This document shows positions 1 through 10,876 of a stretch of 47,535 bases of DNA, piece after piece. The notes under the pieces were generated by a model. That model did not search any database and was not told the origin of the DNA. It was given only the letters and a program-made list of their open reading frames with translations. A program made the translations under genes and the position numbers. This DNA comes from JBMOJK01 sp049315825 (GTDB lineage Bacteria; Patescibacteriota; Gracilibacteria; BD1-5; UBA2023): contig JBMOJK010000008.1 in NCBI GenBank assembly GCA_049315825.1, positions 1 to 47,535 on the forward strand. Direction: 5' to 3'. Position 1 is the stretch's first letter, and every line of letters starts with the position of its first letter.

Positions 1-144
1 GAGCGACTCTATCAATTCGTAGAAAGTTTAGAAGAAAAAAATATATACAATTCTAAAAAAACCATAGACTCTGTCCGTCAAAAAGAATCCGCTGAGAGGG
101 AAAAAGATGCAAGAAGTTTCAATATTTTGCTAGATAACGTATAA
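1..144 (+). CDS. C-terminal fragment of an unidentified protein
   Basis: The contig begins inside an open frame that runs 47 codons to a TAA. The residues are strongly charged (many Glu, Lys and Arg) and look like a helical tail. The 5' part lies off the contig, so I cannot assign a family. The frame is credible because it is open from the first base and its stop lies just before a TATAAT-like box (140-145) and the next ATG. Confidence 0.4.
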   Translation, partial: ERLYQFVESLEEKNIYNSKKTIDSVRQKESAEREKDARSFNILLDNV

Positions 145-151
145 TACCCGT

Positions 152-289
152 ATGAACTTCGATTCTCACGACCGTATTGCCCCAAACGAGGGCGTTTCTC
201 TCAAAGTTGCACTCACTGAAAGTGCGAACTTTGCTTCAAAGAACTCGCGTGAACTCGAGAAATTTTTTAATACGCATCTCGTTGCTTAA
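152..289 (+). CDS. Small hypothetical protein, 45 aa
   Basis: A 45-codon frame from ATG to TAA, with its stop directly abutting the ATG of the next gene, which suggests translational coupling. A TATAAT box at 140-145 ends only 6 nt before the ATG, so a transcript started there would be almost leaderless. The peptide is soluble, with an acidic/basic helical second half (SRELEKFFNTH). I recognise no family. It could be a real small protein or a chance open frame in the leader of the following gene. Confidence 0.4.
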   Translation: MNFDSHDRIAPNEGVSLKVALTESANFASKNSRELEKFFNTHLVA

Positions 290-1663
290 ATGAAATACTT
301 TCAGGTAGTCGCCGCGAAAAACAACGAGCGCGTCGAACTCGTTGTAAAGTATGAATCTGAAATCGAAGCCCGTGAAAGTCTGCATGGGCAAGGGTATTCG
401 ATTATTGAAATCAAAGAAACAAACGTAGCTGCAGGTGCACAAACAGGATCCACATTTTTCTTCGATGTTCGTATTTCTGGTCAGAAAAAGAGTGGTCAGA
501 TATCATCGGATGATATCTTTCGGGCGTACAAAAAGCTCGTAGATGATCTCGGATATGAAGTTCTTGCGATCTATACAACCAAGGATGCAAGCGACGAAGA
601 GAAAATTTTCACAACCTGAAAAGTACGCGAAAGTTATGCAGCGTACTCTCAAACCAAGAAAGAAGTTGTTGTTCCAAAGGAAATTAACCAACAGACTCAG
701 GATCAAAAGAAACAATCTGACAATCAGCAGTCTCTCGCTACAGATACAGTTCTTGGAAAAGAAATTGCCAGGTATCAGGCGCTTATTTTTCGAGTGTGTG
801 ACAAGATAGAAACTCTGCTTGTTACCTACAATACAGAAATATCCGAAGACCGAAAAACTCGCCTTCAGGCTCTATTGTGAAGCCTTAGACAGATACGTCA
901 GCTTACAAATATTGATAAGCTTAAGCTTTATGGCGAGGCTTCGCTCATGAAGATTGGTGAGCTTGAAATGGAGCTTGCAGGAAGTCGTATCGATGTGAAG
1001 CGTTCTGATTTTCTTAAGGATACAAATAAGCTTCTTAAGGACTTTGGTTCGAATAAAAAAGTAGGTTCTGAAACTGATGAGTTAAAATCAAAACTCAAGC
1101 TTATTTTTCAGTCTTTTGTCGAGGAAATAAACCCTAAAGAGGCAACAGAAAAAGCTCCAGAATCAAAAATAGATACATCCAGTTATGTCTATTATAAAAA
1201 CCTCAGAGAGCTCGGTATTTACAAGGAAAAACTTCGTGAAATTAATCATGAAATTCTCCGAGCATTTTTTGCGCCAAAGGATAAAAAAATCAGACTCGCA
1301 CTCAAAAAAAGACTGATTCTTCAAAATATTGCCCTGATTCAAAATCGAATCGAGAATAAAAAGTTCTCCTATACCCGTATCGTAAAGGGATTTGAATACT
1401 ATCAGGATGTGCTTTTTTATATGGTTCGCTCGACGGCGGATGTAGTGTTGTATACGATATTTTTTGTAGGATTGTACCTCCTTGTTGGAGAAATGCTTGC
1501 TCCATGGGTGAATATCAGTGGCGATATGAGCGGACTTCTCTTTCCGTTCACGATACTTGCGTTTTTTACGCTCTTGTTTGGAAATGTTCGATCTTTGTTT
1601 ATGGGGAGCATATCTTCAGCCCTGTTTGTTTTTATTATCTTCGCACTCGAGATTAACTTTTAA
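290..1663 (+). CDS. Membrane-anchored protein with GspF-like N-terminal segment, unknown function
   Basis: The protein has 457 aa under code 25, with TGA-Gly at 617-619 and near 878. The first 45 residues (…EIEARESLHGQGYSIIEIKE) follow the pattern of the short N-terminal segment of GspF/PilC-type secretion platform proteins (EAR..L..QGY.I..I.E), but the rest of the GspF fold is not visible. The middle (about 130-360) is very Lys/Glu/Gln-rich and probably coiled coil. The last 75 residues hold two or three hydrophobic helices, so the C terminus is membrane-embedded. The start is the ATG abutting the preceding TAA, and the next gene begins 3 nt after the stop. A link to a pilus or secretion platform is only a weak inference. 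Confidence 0.7.
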
Positions 1664-1666
1664 AAA

Positions 1667-2887
1667 GTGTTTATTCTTTTTTTTCTCGTTCATCTTTTTT
1701 TTGCAGGAGCGTTTTTTACGCTTTGAGCATATGTGGAATCTGGAGGTTTCGTCTTGCTTGGTATTGTCTCTCTCTTTCTTTTCTGACCGTTTCGATTGGG
1801 TGGATGATCAGAACATTCGGATGAAAAACAGGATGCCATTTCGCGGCTCGACTGAGTTCGTATGAAGTTTAAAGAACATGCACTGAGTTTTTTTAGAAAG
1901 TGAATATTCCCGCTTTCCATAGGACTTTTTTATACAGCACTCTTTTGAATTGAATGGAGTCTATCTCATGTGCTCGGCATTGGAGTAAAGGACTTTGCCC
2001 ACATGCTTTCCATCGGTGTAAGTGTATTTTTTATCGGACTCTTTGTATCACCGTTTCGCTCCAAGAAGCTTCTGCTTGATATAGGTCGTGCGAATATTCT
2101 CGTTCTTTCTATCTTACAGATAGGGATGATATTGGGCGCAATATTGAGTTGAGAATTTCCGGAACTTTTGGCCCTCTGAGCACAAATGCTTCTGTTGACT
2201 GCATTGGGGATGACTTTTTATGAAGAACATCGGAGGGGGGAAATATTTTCTCATGGATTTCTCCTTTTTGGATTCGTTTTTGGATATCTACTTCTTTTGG
2301 AGCTCTCGCTATGAATCACGGGCTTTGAAAATGCGGCATGGGTATATTGTGCCGTTGCGTTTCTTTGGTGATCGGTCGTTTTCGAATGAGTTTCGTCTAA
2401 GGTATTTCGAGAATGTCGTATTTTCGTTCGGCTGTTTTCAATACTCTTTGTCTATGCGGGAACGATAGGATTGACTGCATTGTATGTATTTTGATGAGTT
2501 GGACACTGAGCTTTGATACTCCTTTTGCTCGCTATGCTCTTTAATGCATACGTGCATCGAAAATTTCAAAACTATGCAAGTCTCCTGCTTACACTGATCG
2601 TAGTGGTAAGTATTTTTGAAAGGATATTGGGAATATCAGATAGTTTTTTTCTGACGCTTATCACGGGTTGAATGCTCGCCTTTAGTCTTGCATTCGGATC
2701 ACTTGTTTTTAAGAGTTCTCATAGCTATGATCAGTATTTCTTTCAGTGATCAGCGATTGTGGCGGCGATTGGTCACTTTATTGCATATTCGTGGGAATAT
2801 GGGATGATGGGAACACTGAATTTTTCTATACTTTTGCTCTTTTTTTCCGGACTTTTCTTCGTAAGTTATCTCCGTATTGCTAAATAG
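1667..2887 (+). CDS. Polytopic membrane protein, unknown function, extremely rich in TGA-Gly
   Basis: This frame exists only if TGA is a sense codon. It runs 406 codons from a GTG three bases after the previous stop to a TAG and contains 16 TGA codons, one of them a tandem pair. The translation is almost wholly hydrophobic, with roughly ten or more predicted membrane helices. A short charged loop lies near residues 45-65, and a second around the ATG at 1862, which is the alternative start. I prefer the GTG because the residues just after it already form a good membrane helix and no stop intervenes. The family is not recognised; the layout (helices with little soluble domain) would suit a transporter-like or DUF2339-like protein, but no motif supports this. 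Confidence 0.65.
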
Positions 2888-2892
2888 TTTTT

Positions 2893-4287
2893 ATGTTCAC
2901 TTCCTTCCAGCCAGCATTTATCGGGAATCAATCCTCATGCACTGCGGACAATCTTTTGTGTGTTGTACTTGCAGGAGATAGTCTTCCTGACGTGTGTAAT
3001 ACCCCTCAGATTGTACGTTTTCTCGAAAGCAAGAAGGAGAGTGATGCTGCTTCTGTTGCGATCAAAATTGATGCGTTTTCTCAATCAATTGGAACACTCC
3101 ATATTCTCGTGGTTTTTCATAAAGATGAACTGTTAAATGAGATCGCTCAGGCAGTACGAGAGATCAAAGGAGATATCACGCTCGTAGTGAGTTCAGGAAT
3201 TGATCAGCTTGTTGCAGTTGAGGCTTTTGGGTTGGGGGTGTATAGTTTTGAACAGTACCTTTCGAAGAAAGAATCACGAAAATACGAAATCGCATTTAAT
3301 TCATCGCCAGCGATCGAGAATATTGTTCGACAGGTCAATGCTGTCTATCTGGCCCGCGACCTCGTAAATATGCCTTCAAATGATAAATATCCACAAAAGA
3401 TGGTGGATATGATCCAAGGACTTTCTTGGAAAAATACTAAAATCCGCGTACTCGGGAAGTCCGAACTTGAAAAAGAAGGATTTTGAATGCTTCTTGCAGT
3501 ATCTGCTGGGTCGGACAAAGATCCAAAGGTGGTTATCTTTGAACGTATAGCTTCAGGAAAGTCTCCAAAATATGCATTTGTTGGAAAAGGGGTAACGTTT
3601 GATTCTGGAGGTATCCAGATCAAGTGAGACGATGCAATGCTCGAGATGAAGATGGATATGGCAGGTGCTGCAGCGGTAATCGCGACTATGTGGAATCTCG
3701 ACAACTTCGACAATCTACCACACGGCGTGATCGGTGCGATCGGACTCACCGAAAATATGACCGGCGAGGATGCCTCTAAACCCCTCGATATCGTCCGTGC
3801 TCACAACGGTTTGACGGTCGAAATCCACCATACTGATGCTGAAGGACGGCTTGTTCTCGGAGATGTGGTTTCGTATGTGAGCAAAGAATATTCTCCAGAA
3901 AATGCTATCACAATCGCAACTCTCACAGGAGCGTGTATCGTGGCACTCGGGTTTGACTATGCTGGAGTGAGTGGAACTTCAAAGTCGCTCGTGGATCAAC
4001 TTTTCCAAAACTCGCTCTCACTTCCTGAAAAGCTTTGGACTCTTCCTCTCGACAAAAAGATGCTCGAAGCTACCAAGGCAAAAATCGCCGATCGCAAGAA
4101 TCTCACGAAAAATATGAAGGCGGGTTCGAGCATGGGGACTGCATTTATTGCTCAATTTGTACCAGAGGGCGTAGCGTACGCCCATCTCGATATTGCAGGT
4201 CCAGCATACCTAAGTAATCCATCTGGGATTTATCCATCCGAGGCAACAGGATTTGGATTCTACACGCTTAGTGCACTTACAAAGTAG
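2893..4287 (+). CDS. pepA: Leucyl aminopeptidase (M17 family)
   Basis: This 464-aa protein is a cytosolic metallo-aminopeptidase that removes N-terminal residues from peptides. Family M17 hallmarks are present: the GKGVTFDSGG segment with the metal-binding Lys/Asp, then MKMDMAGAAAV, then the TDAEGRLVLGD signature with the metal-binding Asp and Glu and the catalytic Arg. Two TGA codons (3484-3486 and 3625-3627) fall inside the domain. The first sits in the GFGMLLAVSAGSD segment, where relatives have Gly (…MGxxLAVGQGS); the second follows GGIQIK. Without TGA-Gly the gene would look broken into three pieces. The length is normal for the family. It starts 5 nt after the membrane gene and ends 1 nt before the comF start. 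Confidence 0.93.
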
Positions 4288-4288
4288 C

Positions 4289-4921
4289 ATGTGGAAACTC
4301 CTTTTGCAGGAGATTTTTGGTGTAGAATTTCCTATTGTTTCGCCACTTGTCTCATGTGTCGAAGATTGTACAGAACACTATAAAAAAGAATTAAAAGACT
4401 GTGTTTTTGATCGCATACTGGTCGGTGCACCATATCGATGAGAAGTAGATAGGGCTATCCATCGATTCAAATACGAAAATCGTCACGAAGAAGTAAAGAT
4501 GCTTGTTCCCTTGTTGGTGCCGTGTCTCGAATTACTACGAATGTCATTACGAGGGAAAGATCAACTTGTTTTTACAGCAGTTCCCGTGAGCCTGGTTCGA
4601 TACTTCTCTCGAGGATTCAATCAATCTTCATTACTTGCAAAGACACTCATTAAAACAGAAGGTGGCATTTATAGGCCCACGTTATTTCGGGTTCCGTCTA
4701 TTCGGCATCAGGCGCACCTGAGTTATGAAGAGAGAATTAAAAACGTACAATCTGCATTTTTCCCATATCCACTTTCGTCTCGTAAGATCAGCTGAAAACA
4801 CGTGATACTTATCGACGATGTGATTTCTACGGGAGCCACTGCAAATGAGTGTGCAAAAGTGCTCAAACAAATGTGAGCCAAGAAAGTAAGTGGGCTCTTC
4901 TTGGCTCGATCACAGGCATAG
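4289..4921 (+). CDS. comF: ComF-family phosphoribosyltransferase-like protein
   Basis: The 210-aa product belongs to the ComFC/GntX family, which is linked to natural transformation and DNA uptake. The PRTase signature is clear near the C terminus (VILIDDVISTGATANEC), and the family motif PVSLVRYFSRGFNQS lies in the middle. Three TGA-Gly codons occur; the first restores APYRGEVDRAIHRFKY, a typical family motif, and the last restores LKQMGAKKVSG. The usual N-terminal CxxC zinc finger is not evident: only scattered cysteines (VSCVEDC…KDC) remain, so this end is shorter than or divergent from Bacillus ComFC. It begins 1 nt after pepA, and a hairpin with T-run follows it. Confidence 0.88.
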
Positions 4922-4982
4922 ATGTGTATATGGAGAAGATTTTTTTGCTTCTTCTTGGACTCTGACGTTTTTCTGTTAAAAT

Positions 4983-5010
4983 CGGCCGGTTATATTTCCA
5001 GCCGTTTTTT
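4983..5010 (+). terminator. Rho-independent terminator-like hairpin after comF
   Basis: CGGCCGG and CCAGCCG form a 7-bp stem with one mismatch around an 8-nt loop, followed directly by six T. It lies between comF and uvrA and ends 8 nt before the uvrA ATG, so it could also act in the uvrA leader. Confidence 0.55.
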
Positions 5011-5018
5011 GTAGCGCA

Positions 5019-7877
5019 ATGTCAGAATTTCTCACCGTCACCGGAGCTAAAACCCATAATCTCAAGAATATCTCTGTTGAGATACCAAAGAACTCTCTCG
5101 TCGTTGTAACGGGGGTTTCTGGATCTGGGAAATCTTCGCTTGCTTTTGATACTATCTATGCCGAAGGGCAACGTAGATACCTTGAGAGTCTTTCGACGTA
5201 TGCGCGCATGATTATTTCATCGATCAATGACGATACTAAGGTAGACGAGATCCGCGGTCTTTCTCCGACGATTTCTATCAACCAAAAAACCGTTTCGTCT
5301 AATCCACGTTCGACAGTCGGGACGATTACGGAGATTTATGACTATTTCCGTCTCCTCTATACAACGGTAGGAGCCCAGATGTGTCCAAATCACCCAGAGA
5401 TTACGCTTAAAAAAGACACCGTTGCCACGATCCTCTCCGCGATCAAGAATCTTCCAGAAGGGACAAAGTTTCATGTACTTGCACCGATCGTCTCAGGAGA
5501 AGCTGATCGTACGCTTGCACAGGTTGGGAAACAAATCCTCGATCGAGGATTTATCCGATATCAGGTAGATGACATGGTATTTTCTGTGGGCGATACTCCA
5601 CCGGAGAAGATACTTACAGAGACCGATAAGGCATTTATCGTCGTGGATCGTCTCGTGGCGAAATCTGGCGAAGAATTCGAAAAGCGATGTCGGGATTCTA
5701 TCGAACTCGCCTACAAAGCAGGAGAATGACGCCAGTCAATCTATATCCTCGACACGAAGCAAACGATTGACTTCAATGCGACTGCTTCGTGTCCAGAATG
5801 TGGCTATGCACTCCAGGATCTTACGATTTCGAATTTCTCGTTCAATTCTCACTACGGTGCATGTGACAACTGTCATGGTCTCGGGACAGAGGTAGCATTC
5901 CTCGAAGAGCGCGTTATCAATCCGCGGCTCACTATCGAAGAAGGAGCGATCCTTCCGTGGGCGGGACATCCTTACTACGCGAAGGTCATCGAAGCAATGT
6001 GCGAGCGACACAAGATCCCGATGGATATTCTTTTCATTGATCTCAAAAAGGCTCATAAAGAGAAAATCCTCTACGGAACTCCAGGAGAATACTATGAAGT
6101 AGCCCCAGAAGGTCGATATTCTGATGGGAAAACCTACCGTTCAAAATATGAAGGAGTTATCCCAACGCTCACGCGTCGCTACCGTGAAACTGATCCGAGC
6201 GATCCATTTATGAAACGTATTTCTCAGTACGTAACCGAAGTTGATTGTCCGGTTTGTGATGGATACAGACTCAAAAAAGAATACCTCAATGTTAAAATCG
6301 GAGGTATCCATATCGGAGAGCTTTCTGATAAGTGTGTGCGGGACACCCTCGTATTTGCCAAGCAACTCGAATTCTCAAAGAGTGAACAAAAGATCGTAGC
6401 GCCGATCATGAAAAATATCCTCGAGCGCCTCGAATTCCTCTCGGGAGTTGGACTCGACTATATGTCGCTTTCACGCCGTGCGAACACGCTCTCAGGTGGA
6501 GAATCTCAGCGTATCCGACTCGCAACTCAGATCGGAACGCGTCTCGAAGGGATTATCTATGTCCTCGATGAGCCATCTATTGGTCTCCATCCACGCGACA
6601 ACGATATGCTTATCGCAAATATCAAAAAGCTCGCTGAAATCGGAAATACTGTCATAGTTGTCGAACATGACGAAGATATCATGGAAGCTTCGGACTATAT
6701 CATCGATATCGGGCCCAATGCTGGAAAGCATGGAGGTGAGATTATGTTCTCCGGAACCTACGAAGAAATCTGCAAAGATCCAAACTCTGTAACGGGTGCA
6801 TATCTCTCTGGTCGCAAACGAGTACTTGTTCAGCAGAATAAACGAAAGCCATCTGGCTATATCGAAGTCCTCGGAGCAACCGAGAACAATCTCCAAAATA
6901 TCGACGTCAAAATCCCACTCGGACTCATGACGGTCGTGACGGGAGTTTCTGGATCTGGGAAATCTTCTCTCGTGATGGATATCCTTGCCAACTCGCTCAT
7001 CCGACACTTCGGTAATATGTCCGACGAGCCTGGAAAGCACAAAGAAATCAAGGGGATGGACCAGGTTGATAAAGCGATCATCATTGACCAGTCTCCGATC
7101 GGAAAAACTCCGCACTCAAATATTGCGACCTATACTGGACTTTTCACGTTCGTGCGCGAGGTCTTCGCAGGTTCGCTCGAAGCACAGAAGCGAGGATATG
7201 GACCAGGGCGATTCAGCTTCAATACTCGTGGTGGACGCTGTGAGGTCTGTGAGGGCTCAGGAGTGAAGAAGATCGAGATGCACTTCCTTCCTGATGTTTT
7301 TGTTGAATGTGAATCCTGTCACGGAACACGCTACAATCCAGAAACGCTCGAAGTCCGATTCAAGGGGAAAAATATCGCTGAAGTACTCGCGATGACCTGT
7401 GAAGATGCACTCGAATTCTTTTCGGCATTTCCGCGTATTTCTCGTATCTTGGGAGTTCTCGTAGATGTAGGGCTTGGATATATCACTCTTGGGCAATCTG
7501 CCCCAACTCTCTCAGGAGGAGAAGCACAGCGTATCAAGCTCGCCTTCGATCTCTCGAAGCGCTCGACCTCCAAGACACTCTATATCCTCGACGAACCGAC
7601 AACAGGATTGCATTTCTCTGATGTACAAAAGCTTCTTGATATCGTGGATAAGCTGGTTGAGAAAGGGAATTCTGTCCTTGTCATCGAACACAATCTCGAC
7701 ATGATCGCCAATGCAGACTATCTCATCGATATCGGGCCAGAAGGTGGAGATCGCGGAGGGTCGCTCATGTATGCAGGACCAACTCGTGGAATCCTTGAGT
7801 GTAAGACTTCGTTCACTGCACAGGCACTCGAACGATATTGGAAGCGTACTGAACCAAAAACATGAGCCCAAAAATAG
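5019..7877 (+). CDS. uvrA: Excinuclease ABC subunit A
   Basis: UvrA is the damage-scanning ATPase of nucleotide excision repair, acting as a dimer with UvrB. The product has 952 aa, close to the family's usual length. Walker A motifs GVSGSGKSS appear near residues 32 and 642, and ABC signatures LSGGESQRIRLA and LSGGEAQRIKLA near 491 and 831, each followed by a Walker B (YVLDEPSIGLHP, YILDEPTTGLHF). CxxC pairs of the zinc modules are present (CPECGY…CDNCHG and CEVCEG…CESCHG). A TGA at 5727-5729 restores AGEGRQSIY. The apparent stop at 7863-7865 is also TGA, so the frame continues four codons to a TAG at 7875, overlapping ddl by 16 nt. Confidence 0.97.
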
Positions 7878-8812
7878 CTATCATCACAGGATGAACGGGA
7901 TCTGAGCGCGAAGTTTCCCTCCGCTCCGCAACTGCAGTTAAAAATGCACTCGTCTCCAATAATCACACTGTCGAGGTATTCGATTTCCCACAAGATATCG
8001 AATCCTTTATGGAGCGATCGAAGCCAGATTTCGTGTTTGTAATAATCCATGGAAAGGATGGCGAAGATGGCAAAATACCGGCGATGTTGGAACTCCTTGG
8101 GATTCCATCACAGGGGGCGAGTCATCTCGTACATGCTCTTGCGATCAACAAAATCTGGACCAAGAGTATCTGGAAAACCGTCGACCTTCCAGTGGCAAAT
8201 GATACAATCGTAAACCTCGCACATACAACACTTGAAACCCTCGATCTTCGTATCCGAGAGCGCGTTGGATATCCTGCGGTTATCAAAGTTCCTACTGAGT
8301 GATCGAGCAATGGAGTTTATCAAGTTGCCAACTTCGACACACTTCAAAGTTTCTGGTGAGAAATCTCAGAACTCCAGTGAGATATTCTGATCGAAGAGTT
8401 CATCAAGGGCCGAGAAGTTACCATCAGTATCCTTGAGCTTCCAAATGGTGAAGTTGTTGTTCTTCCGATCATCGAGATCATCCCTCCGGTTGGTGAACAG
8501 TTTGATTATGCAAACAAGTATAACGGAAAGACACAGGAACTCTGCCCTGCTGATATTCCATCTGACATTACACAGTATATTTCTGACACCTGTCTCAAGG
8601 CGTACAAAACTCTCGGAGTTCAGTGATATGGTCGTATCGATGCGATCTTGTTGGAGAGTGGCGAGATTCGACTCCTTGAGATCAATACCATCCCAGGCTT
8701 CACGGATCAGAGTTTATTTCCACTTGCAGCAAAAACATACGGACTTTCTTTTCCGGAGCTTCTTGAGATACTCATGCAAACCGGTATTTCGAATTTTAAA
8801 AATAGATCGTAG
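7862..8812 (+). CDS. ddl: D-alanine--D-alanine ligase
   Basis: This 316-aa ATP-grasp enzyme joins two D-alanines for the peptidoglycan stem peptide. The N terminus reads IAIITGGTGSEREVSL, the canonical Ddl start, whose second glycine is encoded by TGA. Other family features are FVIIHGKDGEDGKIPAML, VIKVPTEGSSNGV (TGA-Gly in the ATP-binding loop), EEFIKGREVTISIL, GYGRIDAILL and EINTIPGFTDQSLFP. Five TGA codons in total lie in the gene, most at conserved glycines. The start ATG lies inside the end of uvrA and murB follows 3 nt after the stop, so the three are probably co-transcribed and Ddl and MurB form a peptidoglycan precursor pair. Confidence 0.95.
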
Positions 8813-8815
8813 TTC

Positions 8816-9712
8816 ATGACTCCTTCTTTTCTTTCTCTCGACCACGATGTCACCATGCTTTCGGCATTCAAAACACCGGCGAAGGCACGGTATTTTTTTG
8901 AGGTCAAAGACCGATCGGATATCTTGAAGCTCAAGGAGGCGCGAGATTTCGCAGTAGAGAATTATCTCCCGATCGTCTATCTCTGAAGTGGGACGAACTG
9001 TCTTTTCGCGTTTGATGTGTTCGAAGGACTCATCGTCAAGAACTCGCTCAAATGATGGGAAATTCAAGAATCTCATACTGGTCGCAAGCTACACGCCTAT
9101 ACTGCAGAGCTTATTTCGCCAATTTCGACAGCGCTTTTCAAGGTGCACAACAATCCCCTCTTTCTTCCGTGGGTCGGTCTACCAGGAACGGTCGGCGGAG
9201 CAGTTGCGGGAAATGCAGGATGTTTTGGACTTGAGGTAGCTCAGGTGCTTGAAAGTGCAGAAGTACTCAATCTTGTCACTGGAGCAGTCGAAAAACTCTC
9301 TGCAGATAAGCTCGAATTCGCCTATCGCGAATCAAACCTCAAGGGCAATCCTGACACTTTCGTCATCTCCGCCACTTTTGACCTCGAACGAATCTTCCCT
9401 GAAAACGAGTTCATGACCAAGACTCCGGAAGAGATGCAACAGATCCGTCGCTCGAAGCAGCCACCCGGACTCTCGTGTGGATCATTTTTCAAAAATCCTA
9501 CCGGGAACTCCGCTGGACGACTCATCGATCAAGCAGGACTTAAATGAACAAGTGTTGGCGGTATCAAGATATCCGAGCATCACGGTAATTTCTTCCTAAA
9601 CTTCGACCATGGAACCTGGCAAGATGTGCTCGAACTTGCCAAACTCATCAAAACAGAAGTACACCGATTTGCCCAGATAGATTTGCACGAAGAAGTCAGA
9701 ATCATACAGTAA
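8816..9712 (+). CDS. murB: UDP-N-acetylenolpyruvoylglucosamine reductase
   Basis: MurB is the FAD-dependent enzyme that completes UDP-MurNAc synthesis. The 298-aa product contains the FAD-binding VYLGSGTNCLF, then LPWVGLPGTVGGAVAGNAG, and the C-terminal block GLSCGSFFKNPTGNSAGRLI with AGLKGTSVGGIKIS and HGNFFLNF. The serine of SCGSFFKNP corresponds to the family's catalytic acid position. Three TGA-Gly codons are used: in YLGSGTN, in LKGWEI and in AGLKGTS. All three would stop the protein in the standard code. The length fits a compact MurB. Confidence 0.94.
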
Positions 9713-9718
9713 TCACCT

Positions 9719-10438
9719 ATGAAACTCCAAAAATTCCTCGCCCAAGCTGGCGTCGCATCACGCCGAAAGGCAGAAGACTTTATCATCCGTGGACTTGTGA
9801 AGGTCAATGGAGAACTTGCACACATCGGTCAGGTCATTGATCCAGAAGTCGACAAAGTTGAAGTACTCGATGAAGCGGTCAATGAGACTGAGAACTTCGT
9901 CTACTATAAACTCAACAAGCCCCGTGGCGTGGTTACGACCTGTGTTTCTAAGTGAGAAACGGGTATTCTTGATATTGTCGATATCAAAGAACGTGTATTT
10001 CCTATCGGGCGACTCGACAAGGACACCAATGGTCTCATCTTGCTCACTAACGATGGGCGACTTTCGAATTTCCTCATGCATCCGCGCTACGAACATGAGA
10101 AGGAATATCTCGTTGAAGTCTATGGACGTATTGAAGACTTCGCGCTCGAACAAATGTCACTCTGAGTGCTTGATATCCTCGGAAAGCGCGTTCAGCCCGC
10201 AACCGTGAAGCGTTTTTCTTCTGGTAAATTCACAATTGTGCTCAAAGAAGGGAAAAATCGTCAGATCCGACGTATGGTCGAGGCAGTCGGGCATGATGTC
10301 AAAAAACTCAAGCGCATCCGCATAGAAAATGTGCTTTTAGGTTCGCTTGAAGAAGGAGAATATGTACAACTTTCCGCAAAGGAACGCCAAGAACTCCTGG
10401 AACGCACAGTTTTTGCAAATGCAAAAAATTTCGAGTAG
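9719..10438 (+). CDS. Pseudouridine synthase, RsuA/RluB family
   Basis: The 239-aa protein has an N-terminal S4 RNA-binding domain (KLQKFLAQAGVASRRKAEDFI) and a catalytic domain with the GRLDKDTNGLILLTNDG motif, whose Asp is the catalytic residue that isomerises uridine in rRNA. Downstream KEGKNRQIRRMVEAVGH is the family signature that separates RsuA/RluB/RluE from RluA. Which rRNA site it modifies cannot be told; RluB or RluE-like 23S modification is as likely as RsuA 16S modification. Two TGA codons encode Gly (VSKGETG and MSLGVLDI). It starts 6 nt after murB. Confidence 0.92.
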
Positions 10439-10507
10439 ACTCCAAAAGCCCTCGTGGTAGGCGAAAGCTTGCTTTGTGAAAAAAGTGTGAAGAGACCTGT
10501 ATTGCGT

Positions 10508-10534
10508 TTGACTTCACTTCATTCTTCATATAAT
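10508..10534 (+). promoter_or_regulatory. Candidate sigma-70-type promoter for the S-layer transcript
   Basis: TTGACT (10508-10513) and a perfect TATAAT (10529-10534) are separated by 15 nt, slightly short of optimal. A start near 10541 would give a leader of about 335 nt before the S-layer ATG. An alternative -35 reading is TTTGAC one base upstream, with a 16-nt spacer. Confidence 0.5.
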
Positions 10535-10555
10535 TCGAAACACGAAAAGCTAGTT

Positions 10556-10825
10556 CAAAAGGCACTTTTCCCGTTCGTTAACACTCTATGACTCTATTAT
10601 GTCCCAAGAAATTGGGCTATAGAGATGTGTGTTTCGCACAAATTTTTGAACTTCAAAACTTCATCCCTGCTACTAAAACTAACGAGAGGACGTATCTTTT
10701 GTATCAATACAAAGGCTGCGTCCTCTCGTTATGTCAAAACTAACAGAGGTTAAAGCTTTAACTTCCCAGGAAGTATACCTGGACGTACAACGAAGGATGA
10801 TAATAAGAGGAACGGCAAACCTCTC
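10556..10825 (+). promoter_or_regulatory. Hairpin-rich leader upstream of the S-layer gene
   Basis: The 438-nt gap 10439-10876 has no plausible gene but many self-complementary elements. These are AAAAG/CTTTT around 10556; CTCTAT…CCCAA-gaaa-TTGGG…ATAGAG at 10592-10624, a two-part stem with a GAAA tetraloop; the 50-nt hairpin 10681-10730; the 14-bp palindrome GTTAAAGCTTTAAC at 10749-10762; CCAGG/CCTGG at 10766-10782; and AGAGG/CCTCT at 10806-10824. The last 25 nt before the ATG are very AT-rich. I read it as a long structured 5' leader that could stabilise or regulate the mRNA, or as a separate small RNA. No known riboswitch consensus was recognised. Confidence 0.45.
10681..10730 (+). repeat. 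Long inverted repeat (hairpin) in the S-layer leader
   Basis: AACGAGAGGACG and CGTCCTCTCGTT are perfect 12-nt complements. Inside, an 8-bp stem (CTTTTGTA against TACAAAGG, one G·T pair) closes a TCAA loop, with only a 3-nt by 3-nt internal loop between the two stems. The hairpin is flanked by the 9-nt direct repeat AAAACTAAC (10675-10683 and 10736-10744). No T-run follows, so it is not a classic terminator. Confidence 0.8.
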
Positions 10826-10876
10826 CAGAGTCATCTCTAGGAAATACGGTTTTTACATTTAAATTATAGTTATACT

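Noticed and set aside
10681..10762. CRISPR array or insertion-sequence ends in the S-layer leader
   Set aside because: There is only one hairpin and a single 9-bp direct repeat, with no spacers, repeat series or transposase.
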